The notes beneath the pieces are model-generated. The model saw only the letters and a list, made by a program, of their open reading frames with translations, was not told the origin of the DNA and ran no database searches. Position numbers and translations under genes: made by a program. 64,000 nucleotides of DNA from Adenophora triphylla var. japonica (taxonomy: Eukaryota > Streptophyta > Magnoliopsida > Asterales > Campanulaceae), in NCBI GenBank assembly GCA_022495995.1, contig JAFEMH010000935.1, positions 410,501 to 474,500 of the forward strand, read 5' to 3'. This document shows positions 43,561 to 56,345 of the stretch, piece after piece. The number at the start of each line of letters is the position of its first letter. The stretch's first letter is position 1.

Positions 43561-46500
43561 CTTTCAATTTTTAGTTCATGAGTATTAGATACCGGATGTG
43601 GATCTCATATTTGTTTAAATGTGCAGGGACTAAGGAATAGGAAGCTACTCAAACAAGGTGAAGTTGACCTACGTGTGGGGAATGGAGCAAGAGTTGCTGC
43701 ATTAGCCGTAGGGACATATGATGTAACTTTACCTAGTGGATTAGTACTTGTTTTGAACAATTGTTACTATGTTTTGGATTAGAGTAGAAATATTATTTTC
43801 TTTTCTTGTTTGGACAATGAAGGTTTTAGGTTTCTTATTGAGAATAAGAAATTTTCTATTTATTTAAATGATATCTATTGTATTGCAAATTCAATTAATG
43901 GCCTTTACGTTCTTGATGTTGATGAGAAACAAAATAATATTGAAAATATTTATCATATGGACAAGAAGTCTAAACCGAATGACGTGAACAACACATCATG
44001 TGGCATTAACGGCTTGGTCATATAAATGAGAAATGCATATCTAAACTCTATAAGGATGGACTTTTAGACTCACATGATTATGAATCATATGAGGTATGCG
44101 AATCTTATTTATTGGGAAAAATGACCAAACCACCCTACACTAAGTATAGTGAAAGGGCTAGTGACATATTGGGCCTAATACATACCGATGTATGTGGACC
44201 AATGAGCAGCATTGCTAGGGGAGGATTTCGGTATTTCATTACGTTCACCGATGACTTATCTAGATATGGCTATGTCTATCGGATGAAGTCCAAAAGTGAG
44301 TCGTTTGAGATGTTTAGGACATTTCAAAATGTAGTACAAAATCAACTTGGCAAAACTATTAAAGCACTTTGATCCGATCGTGGTGGAGAATATTTGAGCC
44401 AAGAGTTTGACAATCATCTCAAAAACTGTGGAATTGTTTCAGAGTTGACTCCACCCGGAACACCACAATGGAATGGTGTGTCCAAGAGGAGGAATATAAC
44501 CTTATTAGATATGGTTCATTCGATGATGAGTCCAGTTGACCTTCCTATTTCCTTTTGGGGACATGCATTAGAGACTGTTGCGTTCACACTGAACAGAGTC
44601 CCTACTAAATCGACTCCTAAGGCCCCACATGAGATATAGCATGGAAGAAAACCTAGTTTGTCTTTCATGAAGATTTGGGGTTGCGAAGCTTATATGAAGA
44701 GACTTGTCTCTGATAAGTTAGCACCTTAATCTGAAAAGGTTATTTCGTCGGTTACCCTAAGGAAACCAAAGTGTATTACTTTTACAACCGCAATGAGAAC
44801 AAAGTGTTTGTTGCTCAATATGGTACTTTTCTTGAGAAACAGTTTCTCAATAAAGCATCTAGTGGGAGTAAAATTGATCTTGAAGAAATTCAAGAACCCG
44901 AAAATAACATGGAACCAATAGTAGAGGCAGAACCAAGTCCACAAGAGGTTGTGGAACTAGTTCAAGATCCACAAGTCCATAGTAAATCGGATAGGTTACG
45001 ATCCGCACCCGAGAGATATGGATTTCTCGTGTTGAAAAGTAATGAATTGGAAGTCATTGAGAATGACGAACCTACTTCCTATCAAGAGGCGATGTCCACT
45101 CCCATTTCAGATAAATGGTTAGAAGCCATGGAATCTGAATTGCAATCCATGTCGGATAATCAAGTTTGGAACTTGATTGAGCCACCCGAAGTGTAAAAAC
45201 CATAGGGTGCAAGTGGGTCTTCAAGAAGAAGACTGACATAGATGGGAAGGTGCATACTTACAAAGCTAGGCTTGTAGCTAAGGGATATAGGCAGATTCAT
45301 GGTGTAGACTATGATGATACCTTTTCGCCTGTTGCAATGCTTAAGTCTGTTAGAATTTTAATTGCCATAGGCACGTATTATGACTACGAGATATGGCAAA
45401 TGGATGTTAAAATGGCTTTTCTAAAGGGAAGTTACTCGAGGATGTGTATATGACACAACCCAAAGGTTTTGTTGATCCAAGAAATTCTAACAAAGTATGC
45501 AAGTTGCAAAGATCCATATATGGATTGAAGCAAGCTTCTAGGAGTTGGAATCTTCATTTTGACGAAAAGATCAAAGAGTTTGGATTTGTAAAGAACGAGG
45601 ATGAACCTTGTGTATACATGAAATTTAGTGGGAGCGTAGTATTATTTCTATTGTTGTATGTCGATGATATCTTACTCATTGGAAACGACATTCCTACACT
45701 TCAGACTGCCAAGTCTTGGTTAGGGAAATGTTTCTCAATGAATAATATGGGTGAAGCCGCTTACATCCTTGGCATCAAAATCTATAGAGATAGATCTAAA
45801 AGGATAATTGGTTTGAGTCAAAGTACCTACATTGACAAGGTTCTTAGAAGATTTAAGATAGAAAATTTTAAGAGAGGTAACTTGCCAATGGGTCATGGTT
45901 TTACTCTTAGCAAGATTCAATGTCCTAAGACAATTGATGAGCAAAAGAGAATGAATGAGGTTCCATACGCTTCAGCTATTGGATCTATCATGTATGCCAT
46001 AATTTGTCTAGACCCGACGTCTCGTATGCTCTAAGCATGATGAGTCGATACCAATATGATCCTGATGAAAACCATTGGATGGTAGTTAAAACGATCCTTA
46101 AGTACTTAAGAAGGACTAATGATGCGTTCTTGGTCTTTGGAGGGATGGAAGATGATCTTGTTGTAAGAGGTTACACAGATGCAAGCTTCCAAGCTGACAA
46201 AGATGATTTCCGATCGAAATCGGGATTTGTGTTTATGCTTAACGGAGGTGCGATATGTTGAAGAGTTCCAAGTAGAGTACTATTGCCAATTTTACAACTG
46301 AGGCCGAATACATAGCGACATCCGATGCAGCTAAGGAGGCAGTTTGGATCAAAAAGTTCATTAGTGATCTGGAAGTTGTTCCAAGTATCACTAATCCGGT
46401 GGAAATTTATTGTGACAATAATGATGCCATTGCGCAAGCAAAGGAACCAAGGCCACATCAGCGATCCAAACATATACTTAGATGTTTCCATCTCATTCGA

Positions 46501-46644
46501 GAATTCATTGATAGGGGAGACGTTAAGATATGCAAAGTATCAACCGATGATAACATTGGGGATCCGCTTACAAAGCCCCTCACACAAGCAAATCATGATG
46601 GTCATGTTAGGTCCATGGGTATACGATACATAGATGGAGCCTAG
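43561..46644 (+). pseudogene. Copia-C pol: protease, integrase, RT, RNase H
   Basis: Order of remnants: protease region (near 43580), integrase zinc region with CESYLLGK (near 44100; the last Cys of HHCC is Tyr, as in Copia-D), integrase core IHTDVCGPM (44180) with a stop at 44371, RT start (45140), YVDD (near 45655-45670), and RNase H to 46644. A one-base loss near 46006 (ATTTGTCTAGACCC) is also present in Copia-D at 63885. Other frameshifts occur near 45195, 45440 and 46260. Confidence 0.9.
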
Positions 46645-46658
46645 TGCAAGTGGGAGAT

Positions 46659-48058
46659 TGTTGGTGTAATGCCCTAGGCGTTTAGTTATGTTTGACTTAT
46701 AACTTAAACCACTATGTAATCATCTTTATCATTTATTATGGAGCATGTTTATTAGGCTTATTATATGTTTACATAATTATTATAATAACCTGCGTCTCTA
46801 GTTATTATGTGAATGACTAGTATAAGTTGGTAATGGATAATCATGAAGATGATTATATGCATAAGATGCACATTACACATATGGGTACTTTCTAGAGAAT
46901 AAGTACTGGACATGACCTATCGATGAGATTTATGACATGGTCTATAGTCATATATGTCATGATTATATCTAATGATACTAGTGTCATTGAATCCTTTGTA
47001 CCTGAGATTATCATCGTCTTCCACATGATGAACATCGTGTTTGATGTAGTCTAACACTATCTTTAATAGGATAGCAATAAGGGCTATGTTGGCATGATTG
47101 GATTCTTGTAGGGAAGAATGATAAGTCAAGATGGGATTTGTCCCTCTCGTTGAGAGAGATGTTTGCTTGGGCTCCTCGATGAACAGTATTGATGAAATAT
47201 GTGGCCACACTCAAGAGAATTGATAGAGATCAAATGCACTTGGATTATCAATATATTCGGAATTGAGAAAGTATTGAACAAGATGAGTTGACAAGGACCA
47301 TGACTCATGTCCAATCTGACATCGTGGACAAAGGGATTGTGACATTGATCTATCAAGGAATCAAGCTTTGATGTTATATTTAATTGGGTGGACATAATGA
47401 CTTGCTAGAGATCACTTATGTCTTGTGAGGTTGATGTTTCAACTCACTACCAACATAAAATTTAATTCCTAAAGGGTCACACACAGAGAACATATGAAAA
47501 TGGCTGAAAATTGGATTTTGGGTTGGGAAAATGGCTCTTTTCCCTAAGGGTTAGGGTTATTTATAATGCATAAATAGAACTCTTTTGCCTCAGCCAACAC
47601 AGAAGATTTTTGAGTTTTAGAAACACAAAAATATCGATTTTGGTTGTGATTCAAAGATCAAAACACCCAAATCAATTCCATAATTCAGCCATTGATTTTT
47701 GAATATCGATTCAACAATCGGAGGATCATCTAGTAATCCTACAAGAATTGTTCTTGGTTCGTTTTCATGTGGATTACCGATAGAGGGTGATTGCTTTATC
47801 ACCAAAAGCTTGAAGACTTGCAATCATTGATTCATCACAAGGATTAGAACAAGGAAGAAGAAGATCAAAGGTTCGACATCAATTCAAAGGTTGAATTTCA
47901 GATTCAATTTGAGATTCGTTTTGAGAAAACATAATCGCTACAAGGTATGTAAAATCTATTTCATATGATTTCATCTCTTCATGCTAGATAGATTCAAGGC
48001 TAGGGTTTTGTTGATTTATAAAGTTCTTCTGTTGCGTTTGTAACCCCAAAACCCAACA
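46659..48058 (+). repeat. LTR shared by Copia-C and Copia-D
   Basis: Preceded by the Copia-C polypurine tract and followed directly by a primer site (48060-48071), so it serves as the 3' LTR of C and the 5' LTR of D. Confidence 0.93.
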
Positions 48059-48423
48059 GTGGTATCAGAGCCGTGCTTATCATGATTAGGATTGAAATTG
48101 ACATGCTAGATTTATTTTGATTAAATGCTTTATATGCTATATGAAATAGATCCATGATATTATGTGTATTGTTTTGAGAAAAAAATTATTTGTGATATTC
48201 CATGATCATGATTTATAATTGATTAATATGATTTGTCTTTTACATAGGTTATTGATCTGTTTAATATGATCAAGTAGATTAGTAAATTCTCAAAATTGTA
48301 TCAAATTGTTTGATTGGAATATTTTGTGAAGCCCTATGTTCATGATTATGTACACATAAGTTTCATGTTACTACCATGCGATGTTTATTGTTATGTGTAA
48401 AACCTTCTAAATGAATAAGTTTT

Positions 48424-48800
48424 CACTACAAGAAACATTACTATTAGGGTCGACCCGTCACCGTCCCTAAAAATCAATTTGCCGTCCTTAATAGTTTTTA
48501 GGCCGGCCTTAGGGACGGGAATTTGGGATCGGGAATAACAGGCGACTCTAAAACTCTGGGACCCCCGTCACCGTCCCCAATAAAATATTAAAGACGGCAT
48601 ACTGTGGTCCTTAAAATTAATTTGGTGGGAATATTTTGGAGCCAATTTTTTTTTTGGGACGAGTTAATAGGGTCGGACTTGCCGTCCCCAATTTTAATTT
48701 AGCGCCAATAAATTTTTTTTCGGGAAATTATTAGGGACATGCGTCGCCGACCCTAATGTAATTTTGCACCAAAATATAATTTTGGAGGGAAAGATTTAAG
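48424..48800. repeat. CACTA left subterminal repeats
   Basis: Repeated GTCCCTAA, TTAGGGACGG, CCGTCCCCAA and GGGTCGGACTTGCC motifs in both orientations. Such arrays bind the element's TnpA-type protein in known CACTA elements. Confidence 0.85.
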
Positions 48801-49580
48801 ATCGGCTTTCAACGACCCAAACAAGCTTGTATCCCAAAAGCAAATTTGAAATGTTTTTGAACATATATCTTGGGACGGAGGACTAACACAATAACCATAA
48901 TCAATTCAACAAGGTACTTATAATGAGAACTAAACAAATAATCCAAAGTTAATCAGCTACATCATTCAAATATAGGTCTTTGCAAAAAAAAAAAAAAAAA
49001 AAAAAAAACTAGATCATGTAGAACTACTCAAATTTCCATTAAAAATACTCTAATCTAAATAATTAAGTCTCCAACTAGTTCAAATAATCCAGATTGCATA
49101 CTATTGAAAAAATTGCCTCCCCTAGAAGTTTGTTCCTTGATAACATTGTTGCAATAAAATCCACGTGTCCTTGCTATTGAATGAAACCTGAAAAAAAAAT
49201 TTGCAACACAAAGTATAGAAATTAGCTTTACACGATCAAATGCCAAACTACTGATCTCCATAATGTACATTTAAAGTAACATCTCGGAAGTCATTAGGAT
49301 TTTGAATCCTTTTATATCGTAAAAAAAAATTCTTTGAAGTTAACCCCCCTCACCATGAATCCTAGATTCGCCACTGGCCGACATGATATCATAAACTAAT
49401 TAAAATCACAGTAGTATATATCATTATACTCAATATCTACTTGCATACAAACAGTGTAGGTACTAACATCTTGCCTTTGAATCTTTATTTTTACCTAATT
49501 AACTTTAGAATATCTCTCAGTAACTCATATTTTGGTCTTGAATCTTGAGTATTTCCAAAAACAACCTTAATGTTCTACTA
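48801..49580. other. Unassigned CACTA interior
   Basis: AT-rich sequence with a run of 24 A near 48986. A stretch GAAGTCATTAGGATTTTGAA at about 49287 recurs near 56352 on the far side of the AMT fragment, hinting at a duplicated flank. I see no gene. Confidence 0.45.
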
Positions 49581-49929
49581 GCAGATTTATGAGTTTGAGG
49601 GTTTGTGGAAGTAGTACATACCAGCAGCAGGAGTGATGGCAACTAAGCCTGTGATCATGCCTTGAAATGCACCAATGACAGAAGCTTTTTTGAAAATGAT
49701 TACCTCTAGAATTAGCCACGTGAGCAAGCTAGTAGCTGCACAGACATGAGTGTTCAAGACAGCCAATGAAGCATCAGAACTTGCAGCATAAGGGTCTCCT
49801 CCATTTAACCCTGTCCATCCCATCCACAGTAATCCTGCTCCTGCTAGCATCAGAATAATGTTGTTTGGAGGAAACCTTTCCCTATCTTTTGTTAATATTG
49901 GACCAAACTGAAAAAATCATATTCAAATA

Positions 49930-50216
49930 CTCCCTCCGTCCCAGCGAAAGAGTCATTTATTTCCTTTTTGGGCGTCCCATTTAAAAAGTCACTTTCCCAA
50001 AAAGGAAACCTTAAATCACTATTCTCTCCACTCATTCTCTCTCCTACTTTACTTTTACACTCACAACATTCTCTTTCTTACATCACCTCCCACTCATTCT
50101 CTCTCCTATTTAATTTTTCATACTCACAACATTTAAACTTTTTCTCTTTCCTACATCACATTTCTTATTTTGCGTGTCGGACAAATTTTGTGGCTTTTTC
50201 GCCGGGACGGAGGGAG
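49930..50216. mobile_element. Stowaway MITE in AMT intron 1
   Basis: Terminal inverted repeats CTCCCTCCGTCCC / GGGACGGAGGGAG with TA target duplications (49928-49929 and 50217-50218). Length 287 bp, typical of Tc1/Mariner-derived Stowaway elements. Confidence 0.95.
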
Positions 50217-50585
50217 TATTGTTTAGGAGTGTGAGTGTGTGTGTGTGTGTGTGCGCGTTGATGTAACAGAGGAGTTTAGTGTGAAAGGATGATATTTTTA
50301 TTTATCCAGTTGTATTATAATATGTTTTTCTCATTCATAGAAACTTGTATACGTATAGTTGAGAAGCCACTGCATACAGAGTATAGGTACTATTTTCTTG
50401 CTTTTGAATCTTGAATCTTAATTATTTCCCAAAACAACCTTAGTATGTGTGTGTGTTGATGTAACAGAGGAGTTTTGTGAGAAAAGTTGATGAGTACCCA
50501 ATATGCAGCAGTGAAACCGGCAACGCCCGAGGAAAGATGGATAACATAACCACCGGAATAGTCAATTATCCCCATAGTGGATAGC

Positions 50586-51066
50586 TGTTGAACAATCGCA
50601 GCGGAAGCAATGATTATGCAAACAACAAGAACACACACCAAAAAAACAAGCAATTGAAAATTGAAAGGGAATAAAGATAAAATTCAGTTTGGGGCAATTG
50701 GAATCCGTCTCTTATTAATTATGTGCAATGTCCTCTAGCAATACGTAGGATACCAGCAGTATATATATTTACTACACAACCCTAATCCAAGAAAGACTAT
50801 AAAACATAAGAGACCCAGCCCAAATAGAAACCCCCCGTATGGGCTTTGAGGCGCCCGCCCAAGATCAACCAGGCGCCCGCCTGGCGCAGTGCAAAGCCAG
50901 GCAGCACCCACGGACCTCCAGGCGCCCGCCAAGCCAAGAGCCAGGCGCCCGCCTCAAACCAAGAACGCTAAGCTCCATCCTCGCAAACCAGCGCTCGCCT
51001 CACACTTTGTGGGCGCCCGCCTCAAGCTAAGAGAGATCCGGCCAATACAACGAGCCACATCCAACA
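50586..51066 (-). repeat. Copia-X 3' LTR
   Basis: Contains at least five GGCGCCCGCC-type GC units (50849-51030), one forming a palindrome with 7-bp arms, CCAGGCGCCCGCCTGG at 50869-50884. On the minus strand these lie upstream of a TATATATAC box near 50757-50768. Confidence 0.93.
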
Positions 51067-51136
51067 ATCTCCACCTTGGCGAGTGATCACCCAAACCAAC
51101 AGAAGATACAAGGAACCAGCTCGAACCTCCCCATCT

Positions 51137-54100
51137 CTAACAACTCGAGATGTGCAACAAATCCAAGCAATGCTTGAACTTGTCAGTAATGCCTGGCTTT
51201 GTCAACATATCTGCGGCATTCTCCGTAGTGTGAACCTTCTCTAGCACAACCTCACCCATATCGATCAACTCCCGAATCTTGTGAAACCGAACATCAATGT
51301 GTTTCGACCGTTGATGATAAATGTGATTCTTCGCTAGAAATATCGCGCTTTGACTGTCACAAAGCAACTTCACTCCACCTTGCTCAATTCCCAACTCGTT
51401 GACCAAACCCCGAAGCCATAAGGCCTCCTTCTGCAGCCTTCAACCGCTGCCATATACTCCGCTTCCGTTGTAGACAAAGCAATGATAGATTGGATCATAG
51501 ATCTCCAACATATGGGTCCACCACCAAGAGTAAACGCATAGCCCGTAGTCGACCTCCTCCGATCCAAGTCACCCGCATAATCAGAATCAACATACCCCAC
51601 AACAGAAAGCTCCTCACTCTTACCTCCAAACATGATGCCATAATCCATAGTGCCCTTCAAATATCTGAGAATCCACTTAACTGCTTCCCAATGTTGTTTG
51701 CCCGGATTCGCCATATACTTGCTAACCACACTAATGGCTTGCGCCAAATCCGCCTCGTGCAAACCATAGCATACATGAGACATCGCACTGCGCTTGCATA
51801 GGGAACCTTTGACATCCTCTGAATCTCTTCAGTCGAACTCGGGGAATCTGAGGCAGATAGACTAAAATGACTCGCCAATGGTGTCTTCACAGGTTTTGCA
51901 TCCCGCATATTGAACCTCTCCAACACCTTCTCCACATATCCGGCTTGAGACAGCCACAATCTCCTAGATTTTCTGTCTCGGCGAATCTCCATCCCAAGAA
52001 TCTTCTTGGCTTCCCCCAAATCCTTCATGTCAAACTCTCTACTCAACAAGGCCTTCAACTGATTGACCTCGTTCTTACTCCTACCCGCGATAAGCATATC
52101 ATCCACATACAGTAACAGAAAAATACAAGAACCATCATCAAGGCTCTTCACATAAACGCAAAGAATCATACTCACAACGCTTGTAGCCAATACGTACCAT
52201 GTAGGAGTCAAACCTCGTATACCACTGCCTTGGAGACTGCTTCAGCCCATAAAGTGACTTCTTCAATCTACAAACCAAACGCTCTTGCCCGGGCTCCGTG
52301 AACCCATGTGGTTGCTCCATGAAAATCTGCTCATCCAACTCACCATGTAGAAACGCAGTTTTCACATCCATCTGCTCCAACACCAAATCATAGTGCGCTA
52401 CAAGACCCAACACAATCCGAATGGAAGTATGTCTCACAACAGGCGAAAAAATCTCATTATAATCCACCCCCTCTCGCTGCGAATACCCCTTTGCTACCAA
52501 ACGAGCCTTGAACTTTTCCCCCTCTTTTTCCTGAGCACGCCTCCTTGCGCTTGAAGATCCACTTGCAACCAATAGCACGCTTCCCTTTACGAAGCTCCAC
52601 CAAATCCCATGTATCATTCTTGTACAGTGACTCCATCTCCTCCGCCATAGCAATTACCCACTTGTCCTTTTCCGGACAGTTTATAGACTCCTGAAAAGGA
52701 CTCAGGTCTCCACTACTAAGAACAAGAACATATGAAGCCATGTCTTCAAATCCATACCGACCAGGTGGCTTGATTACTCTCTTAGGTCTCCCAACCGAAG
52801 TACTAGCCACTTCTTGTGTAGGTTCCTCGACTCGGAAGAGTGAGATCCGCATCGCATTATCCTCACGTAGCTCCACCTCAATAACTTGCTTCTCACCCTC
52901 CTTGCTTTTCGGCACCTTCTCCTTATCATCATGAGTACACTTCAACATAGCCTTTTCATCAAAGACTACATCCCTACTAATCACCACCTTGCTTGACTTG
53001 GGATCCCAAAGCTTGTATCCTTTCACACCCTGTTTCATACCCGAGAAAGACACACTGTTTTGACTTTGGGTCAAGCTTCGACCGCTCTTCACCAGAATAT
53101 GCACATAGGATGGACACCCAAACACCCTGGATATCGGTGAAGTCTACTCTCATTACCCGTCCATACCTCCTCCGCAAACCTGTTATCCAAAGAGACTCTA
53201 GGTGATCCTGTTAATCAAGAAACATGCCATACTCACCGCATCGGCCCCAAAATTCTTTGCCAATCCCGCATTGAATCGTAGACACCTAGCCCTTTCCGCA
53301 ATAGTTCTCGCTCATCCTCTCGCCACACCATTTCTTTGTGGTGTCTTGCGTCTCGTGTAGTGCCTCTTGATTCCATGCTCTCTGCGTAACTTCTTGAACT
53401 CGCCATCTGTGTACTCTGTCCCATTATCACTCCTCAAACACTTGATTTTCCGCCCTGTTTGGTTTTCCACTTGACTTTCCACACCTTGAACTTCTCAAAA
53501 GTCTCTGACTTGTGCCTCATGAAGTAAACCCAAACCTTCTTCGAAAAATCATCAATGAAAGTCACGAAGTAATAATGTCCTCCTCTAGATTCTGTTCTGA
53601 CCGGCCCCCACACATCTGAATGAACGTAATCAAGAATGCCCTTTGTTGTATGCTTACCCGTCTTGAACTGCACCTTATTCTGCTTTCCAAGAACACAATA
53701 CTTGCAAAACTCAAGTTTACAAGTCTTCACACCCTTCAACAACTTACGTTTATGAAGTTCCCGCATTCCCCTTTCACCCATGTGACCAAGCCTCATATGC
53801 CATAGAAGGGCATCAGTATCAACCTCCGACTCAACAGATGTGACTCCACCTACAACCGTGCTTCCGAGCAACCTGTAAATGTTCTTGGAGCCTTTCTCAC
53901 CCTTCATCACAACCATAGCACCCTTAACAACTTTCAGTACTCCACCTTGAGCCTTATAGTTCATACCATTAGCATCCAAGGTACCCAATGAAATCAGATT
54001 TTTAGAGACCTCCTGAACATGTCTAACATTACATAACGTTCTAACTACACCATCATACATCTTAATTCTTATAATTCATATGCCGACAATTTTACATGTA

Positions 54101-54474
54101 GCACTTTATTACCCATAGTAACTATACCAAATTAATCGACCTGTAGGTATCGAACCAATCACGATTCGCAGTCACATGAAACGAACATGCTGAATCCAGA
54201 ATCCAAACATCTGTCGGGTGCTCCACAGCTGATGAAGTCGTGAGCATATCTCCATCCACATCCTCTGAGCAATCTTCAACCACATTGACTGACTTTGAAG
54301 ATCCTTCCTTGCCTTTACCGTTCCCCTTCTGCGGACAATTCTGCCTCTTGTGCCCCTTCTCCCCACACTTGAAACAATTCCCCTTGTACTTCTTCCTTGA
54401 CTGCGAACGAGGATTCTGCCTCTGCTGCGAGTTATCCGAAACCGGGTTCTCCCACGTTCACGATTTTCCTTCAC
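51137..54474 (-). pseudogene. Copia-X pol: zinc knuckle, protease, integrase, RT, RNase H
   Basis: Minus-strand order: basic linker and knuckle region (54474-54172), GAG-pre-integrase and integrase start (54060-53434, LLWHMRLGHMGERGMRELHK with the HHCC continuing CKYCVLGKQ, then HSDVWGPV), integrase end and linker (53430-52457), RT (52653-51657, active-site box YVDD near 52110), and RNase H (51783-51137, ALSTTEAEYMAA and CDSQSAIFLAKN). At least five frameshifts separate these parts. Gene order and sequence resemble the Tork lineage that includes tobacco Tnt1. No intact polyprotein remains despite the near-identical LTRs. Confidence 0.92.
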
Positions 54475-54483
54475 AAATAACCC

Positions 54484-55086
54484 TCACCCGCGGAGTTCAT
54501 CAACGGACTTCTTCCGTTTATGAAAAGCTAGAAGAGCTTCTGTGACCGGTTGCAACTCCACGGTATCCTTCCCCCAAGTCAACGTAGTAACAAGATTTTC
54601 GTATGTCGAAGAAGTCGGCAACGAATTCAGCAACATCAACGCCTTGTCCTCTTCCTCGAACGTCACCTCCACCCTAACCAAATCATTGAGTATTTGGTTA
54701 AACGTGTGGATATGAGCCTCAAGATCCGAACCCTCTGCCATCTTAAGCCCATACAACCTTTGCTTGAGATGCAACTTGTTCGACAGCGATTTTGACATAT
54801 ACCGGCCCTCCAAAATCTCCCAAACCTTCGTCGGTGATTCCTCATCGATCACGTGATACACCACCTCATCCGCAAGGCACTGCCGTATCGAAGAAACAGC
54901 CCGCTCTTGCAACTCCTTCCATGGACCTTCTTCGATATCATCGGGTTTAGTCGAATGTCGAAGAACCTTTCCCAAGCCTGCTTGAACCAAGAAATCCTTC
55001 ACCCTCCGTTGCCACAACGCAAAGTTTCCATGACCATCAAACTTTTGAACGTCGGACTTCACGGTGATAGAATTCCCCCCAGACAT
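54484..55086 (-). CDS. Copia-X gag
   Basis: Starts at ATG 55086 (MSGGNSITVKSDVQKFDGHG), 24 nt inside the LTR boundary and just after the primer site. It has the UBN2-type gag domain: NFALWQRRVKDFL, then LHLKQRLYGLKM, then EEDKALMLLNSLP. The frame is open for about 200 residues and breaks at 54484, before the zinc knuckle. This is the best-preserved gene of the element. Confidence 0.88.
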   Translation of the reverse strand: MSGGNSITVKSDVQKFDGHGNFALWQRRVKDFLVQAGLGKVLRHSTKPDDIEEGPWKELQERAVSSIRQCLADEVVYHVIDEESPTKVWEILEGRYMSKSLSNKLHLKQRLYGLKMAEGSDLEAHIHTFNQILNDLVRVEVTFEEEDKALMLLNSLPTSSTYENLVTTLTWGKDTVELQPVTEALLAFHKRKKSVDELRG

Positions 55087-55109
55087 CGCAACCGTGCTCT
55101 GATACCAGT

Positions 55110-55593
55110 TGTTGAACAATCGCAACGGAAGCAATGATTATGCAAACAACAAGAACACACACCAGAAAAACAAGCAATTGAAAATTGAAAGGGAATAAAG
55201 ATAAAATTCAGTTTGGGGCAATTGGAATCCGTCTCTTATTAATTATGTGCAATGTCCTCTAGCAATACGTAGGATACCAGCAGTATATATATTTACTACA
55301 CAACCCTAATCCAAGAAAGACTATAAAACATAAGAGACCCAGCCCAAATAGAAACCCCCCGTATGGGCTTTGAGGCGCCCGCCCAAGATCAACCAGGCGC
55401 CCGCCTGGCGCAGTGCAAAGCCAGGCAGCACCCACGGACCTCCAGGCGCCCGCCAAGCCAAGAACCAGGCGCCCGCCTCAAACCAAGAACGCTAAGCTCC
55501 ATCCTCTGCAAACCAGGCGCTCGCCTCACACTTTGTGGGGCGCCCGCCTCAAGCTAAGAGAGATCCAGCCAATACAACGAGCCACATCCAACA
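55110..55593 (-). repeat. Copia-X 5' LTR
   Basis: Pairs with 50586-51066 at about 99 % by eye. Confidence 0.95.
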
Positions 55594-56131
55594 ATAGCCA
55601 ACCGTCCGTTGACCAAATGGTGAACGCGCCAACCGTGTAAGAAAACGTTAGCCATAAAGGAACAAACAACATCCACGCGTAAAAGTTCATTCTTCCCAAT
55701 AATGCCCCTACAATCAAGATCAAAGTGATAGCTGCAATGACAGACTGAAAAAACAACATAGTAGCATTTGGAAAGTATCCCAAGAATGCTTTTTCGAGGA
55801 GATACTTTTATTCAAGGGCGACATTGACTTTTCCCCAAACGGGTATAAGTTGATCACCAAAAGACAGTCTATACCCCCAACATACCCAACAAACAAGAAC
55901 CATGGCAAAGGCGTATAAAGCCATGAAAGCCGAGTTGACTGCCCATTTATTTTTCACAGCTCCACCGTACAAGATAATAAGTCTTGGGACACTTTGGAGG
56001 CCTACTAGAGTTGCTGCAATAAGCTGCCACGCGTTGTCACCTTTGTTCATCCAGTCTGGACTCGCAATGTCTGGCAACAAATTTGGAGGGAAAGCAAAGG
56101 GAGGGGCAAGAGGAGGTCCGGGTGGCGGGAT

Positions 56132-56345
56132 ACTCATCCAAAAACTTATTGCAGCAACTCCAAAAACTTCCACAGGTCCCAAGGCTTAAGAAGCACCAAA
56201 GAATGACGCGTCAAAGAGGGACGACCCAAACATCTCGGCGGGAAACTCATCCAAAAACTTATTGCAGCAACTCCAAAAACTTCCACAGGTCCCAAGGCTT
56301 AAGAAGCACCAAAGAATGACGAGTCAAAGAGGGACGGCCCAAACA
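56132..56345. repeat. 113-bp duplication at the start of captured AMT exon
   Basis: Two near-identical copies beginning ACTCATCCAAAAACTTATTG at 56132 and 56245. They lie over the start of the AMT coding sequence and would garble its N-terminus. Confidence 0.88.

Larger units (their letters stand above)
40411..48058 (+). mobile_element. Copia-C: copia unit with two LTRs
   Basis: 5' LTR 40411-41806, primer site 41808-41819, gag-pol remnant, polypurine tract, and second LTR 46659-48058. The left flank CGGAT (40406-40410) should be the target duplication. It is not repeated after 48058, because a second internal region (Copia-D) follows directly. Confidence 0.92.
50586..55593 (-). mobile_element. 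Copia-X: Tork/Tnt1-type copia element
   Basis: LTRs 50586-51066 and 55110-55593, TSD ATAGC (50581-50585 and 55594-55598). The primer site (reverse complement TGGTATCAGAGC) is next to the right LTR and the polypurine tract (AAGGTGGAGATT on the minus strand) next to the left. The LTRs differ by about four substitutions and a few small indels, so the insertion is young. It sits inside AMT exon 1; removing it with one TSD copy restores the AMT reading. At 5.0 kb it has normal length, but the genes are frameshifted. Confidence 0.96.
49620..56345 (-). pseudogene. Captured ammonium transporter fragment (AMT2/3 type)
   Basis: Minus-strand fragment of a membrane NH4+ channel (AMT/MEP/Rh family). Exon 1 (56182 to about 50490, split by Copia-X) has [20 protein letters not shown] (first membrane helix), then [18 protein letters not shown], then [20 protein letters not shown] and [11 protein letters not shown]. 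Beyond the copia it continues [20 protein letters not shown] and ends at TATTGG/GTACTC. Exon 2 (about 49912-49627) has [15 protein letters not shown], then NGGDPYA and [20 protein letters not shown], ending at a GTATGT donor. Later exons are absent. A TAA replaces a codon just after VNVALE, and the conserved MPGL region reads VPRL. Intron 1 contains a Stowaway MITE. Intact introns show capture from genomic DNA rather than mRNA. Confidence 0.9.

Noticed and set aside
48985..49009. A24 run as the tail of a SINE or LINE
   Set aside because: No promoter boxes, no reverse transcriptase and no target duplication around it.
50390..50653. Possible independent membrane protein gene
   Set aside because: It joins Copia-X LTR sequence, AMT exon sequence ([20 protein letters not shown]) and intron; not a gene of its own.
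49620..56345. AMT as a functional host gene with a copia insertion
   Set aside because: Only the first two exons are present, an in-frame stop occurs in exon 1, and the fragment is enclosed by CACTA ends within a copia leader.
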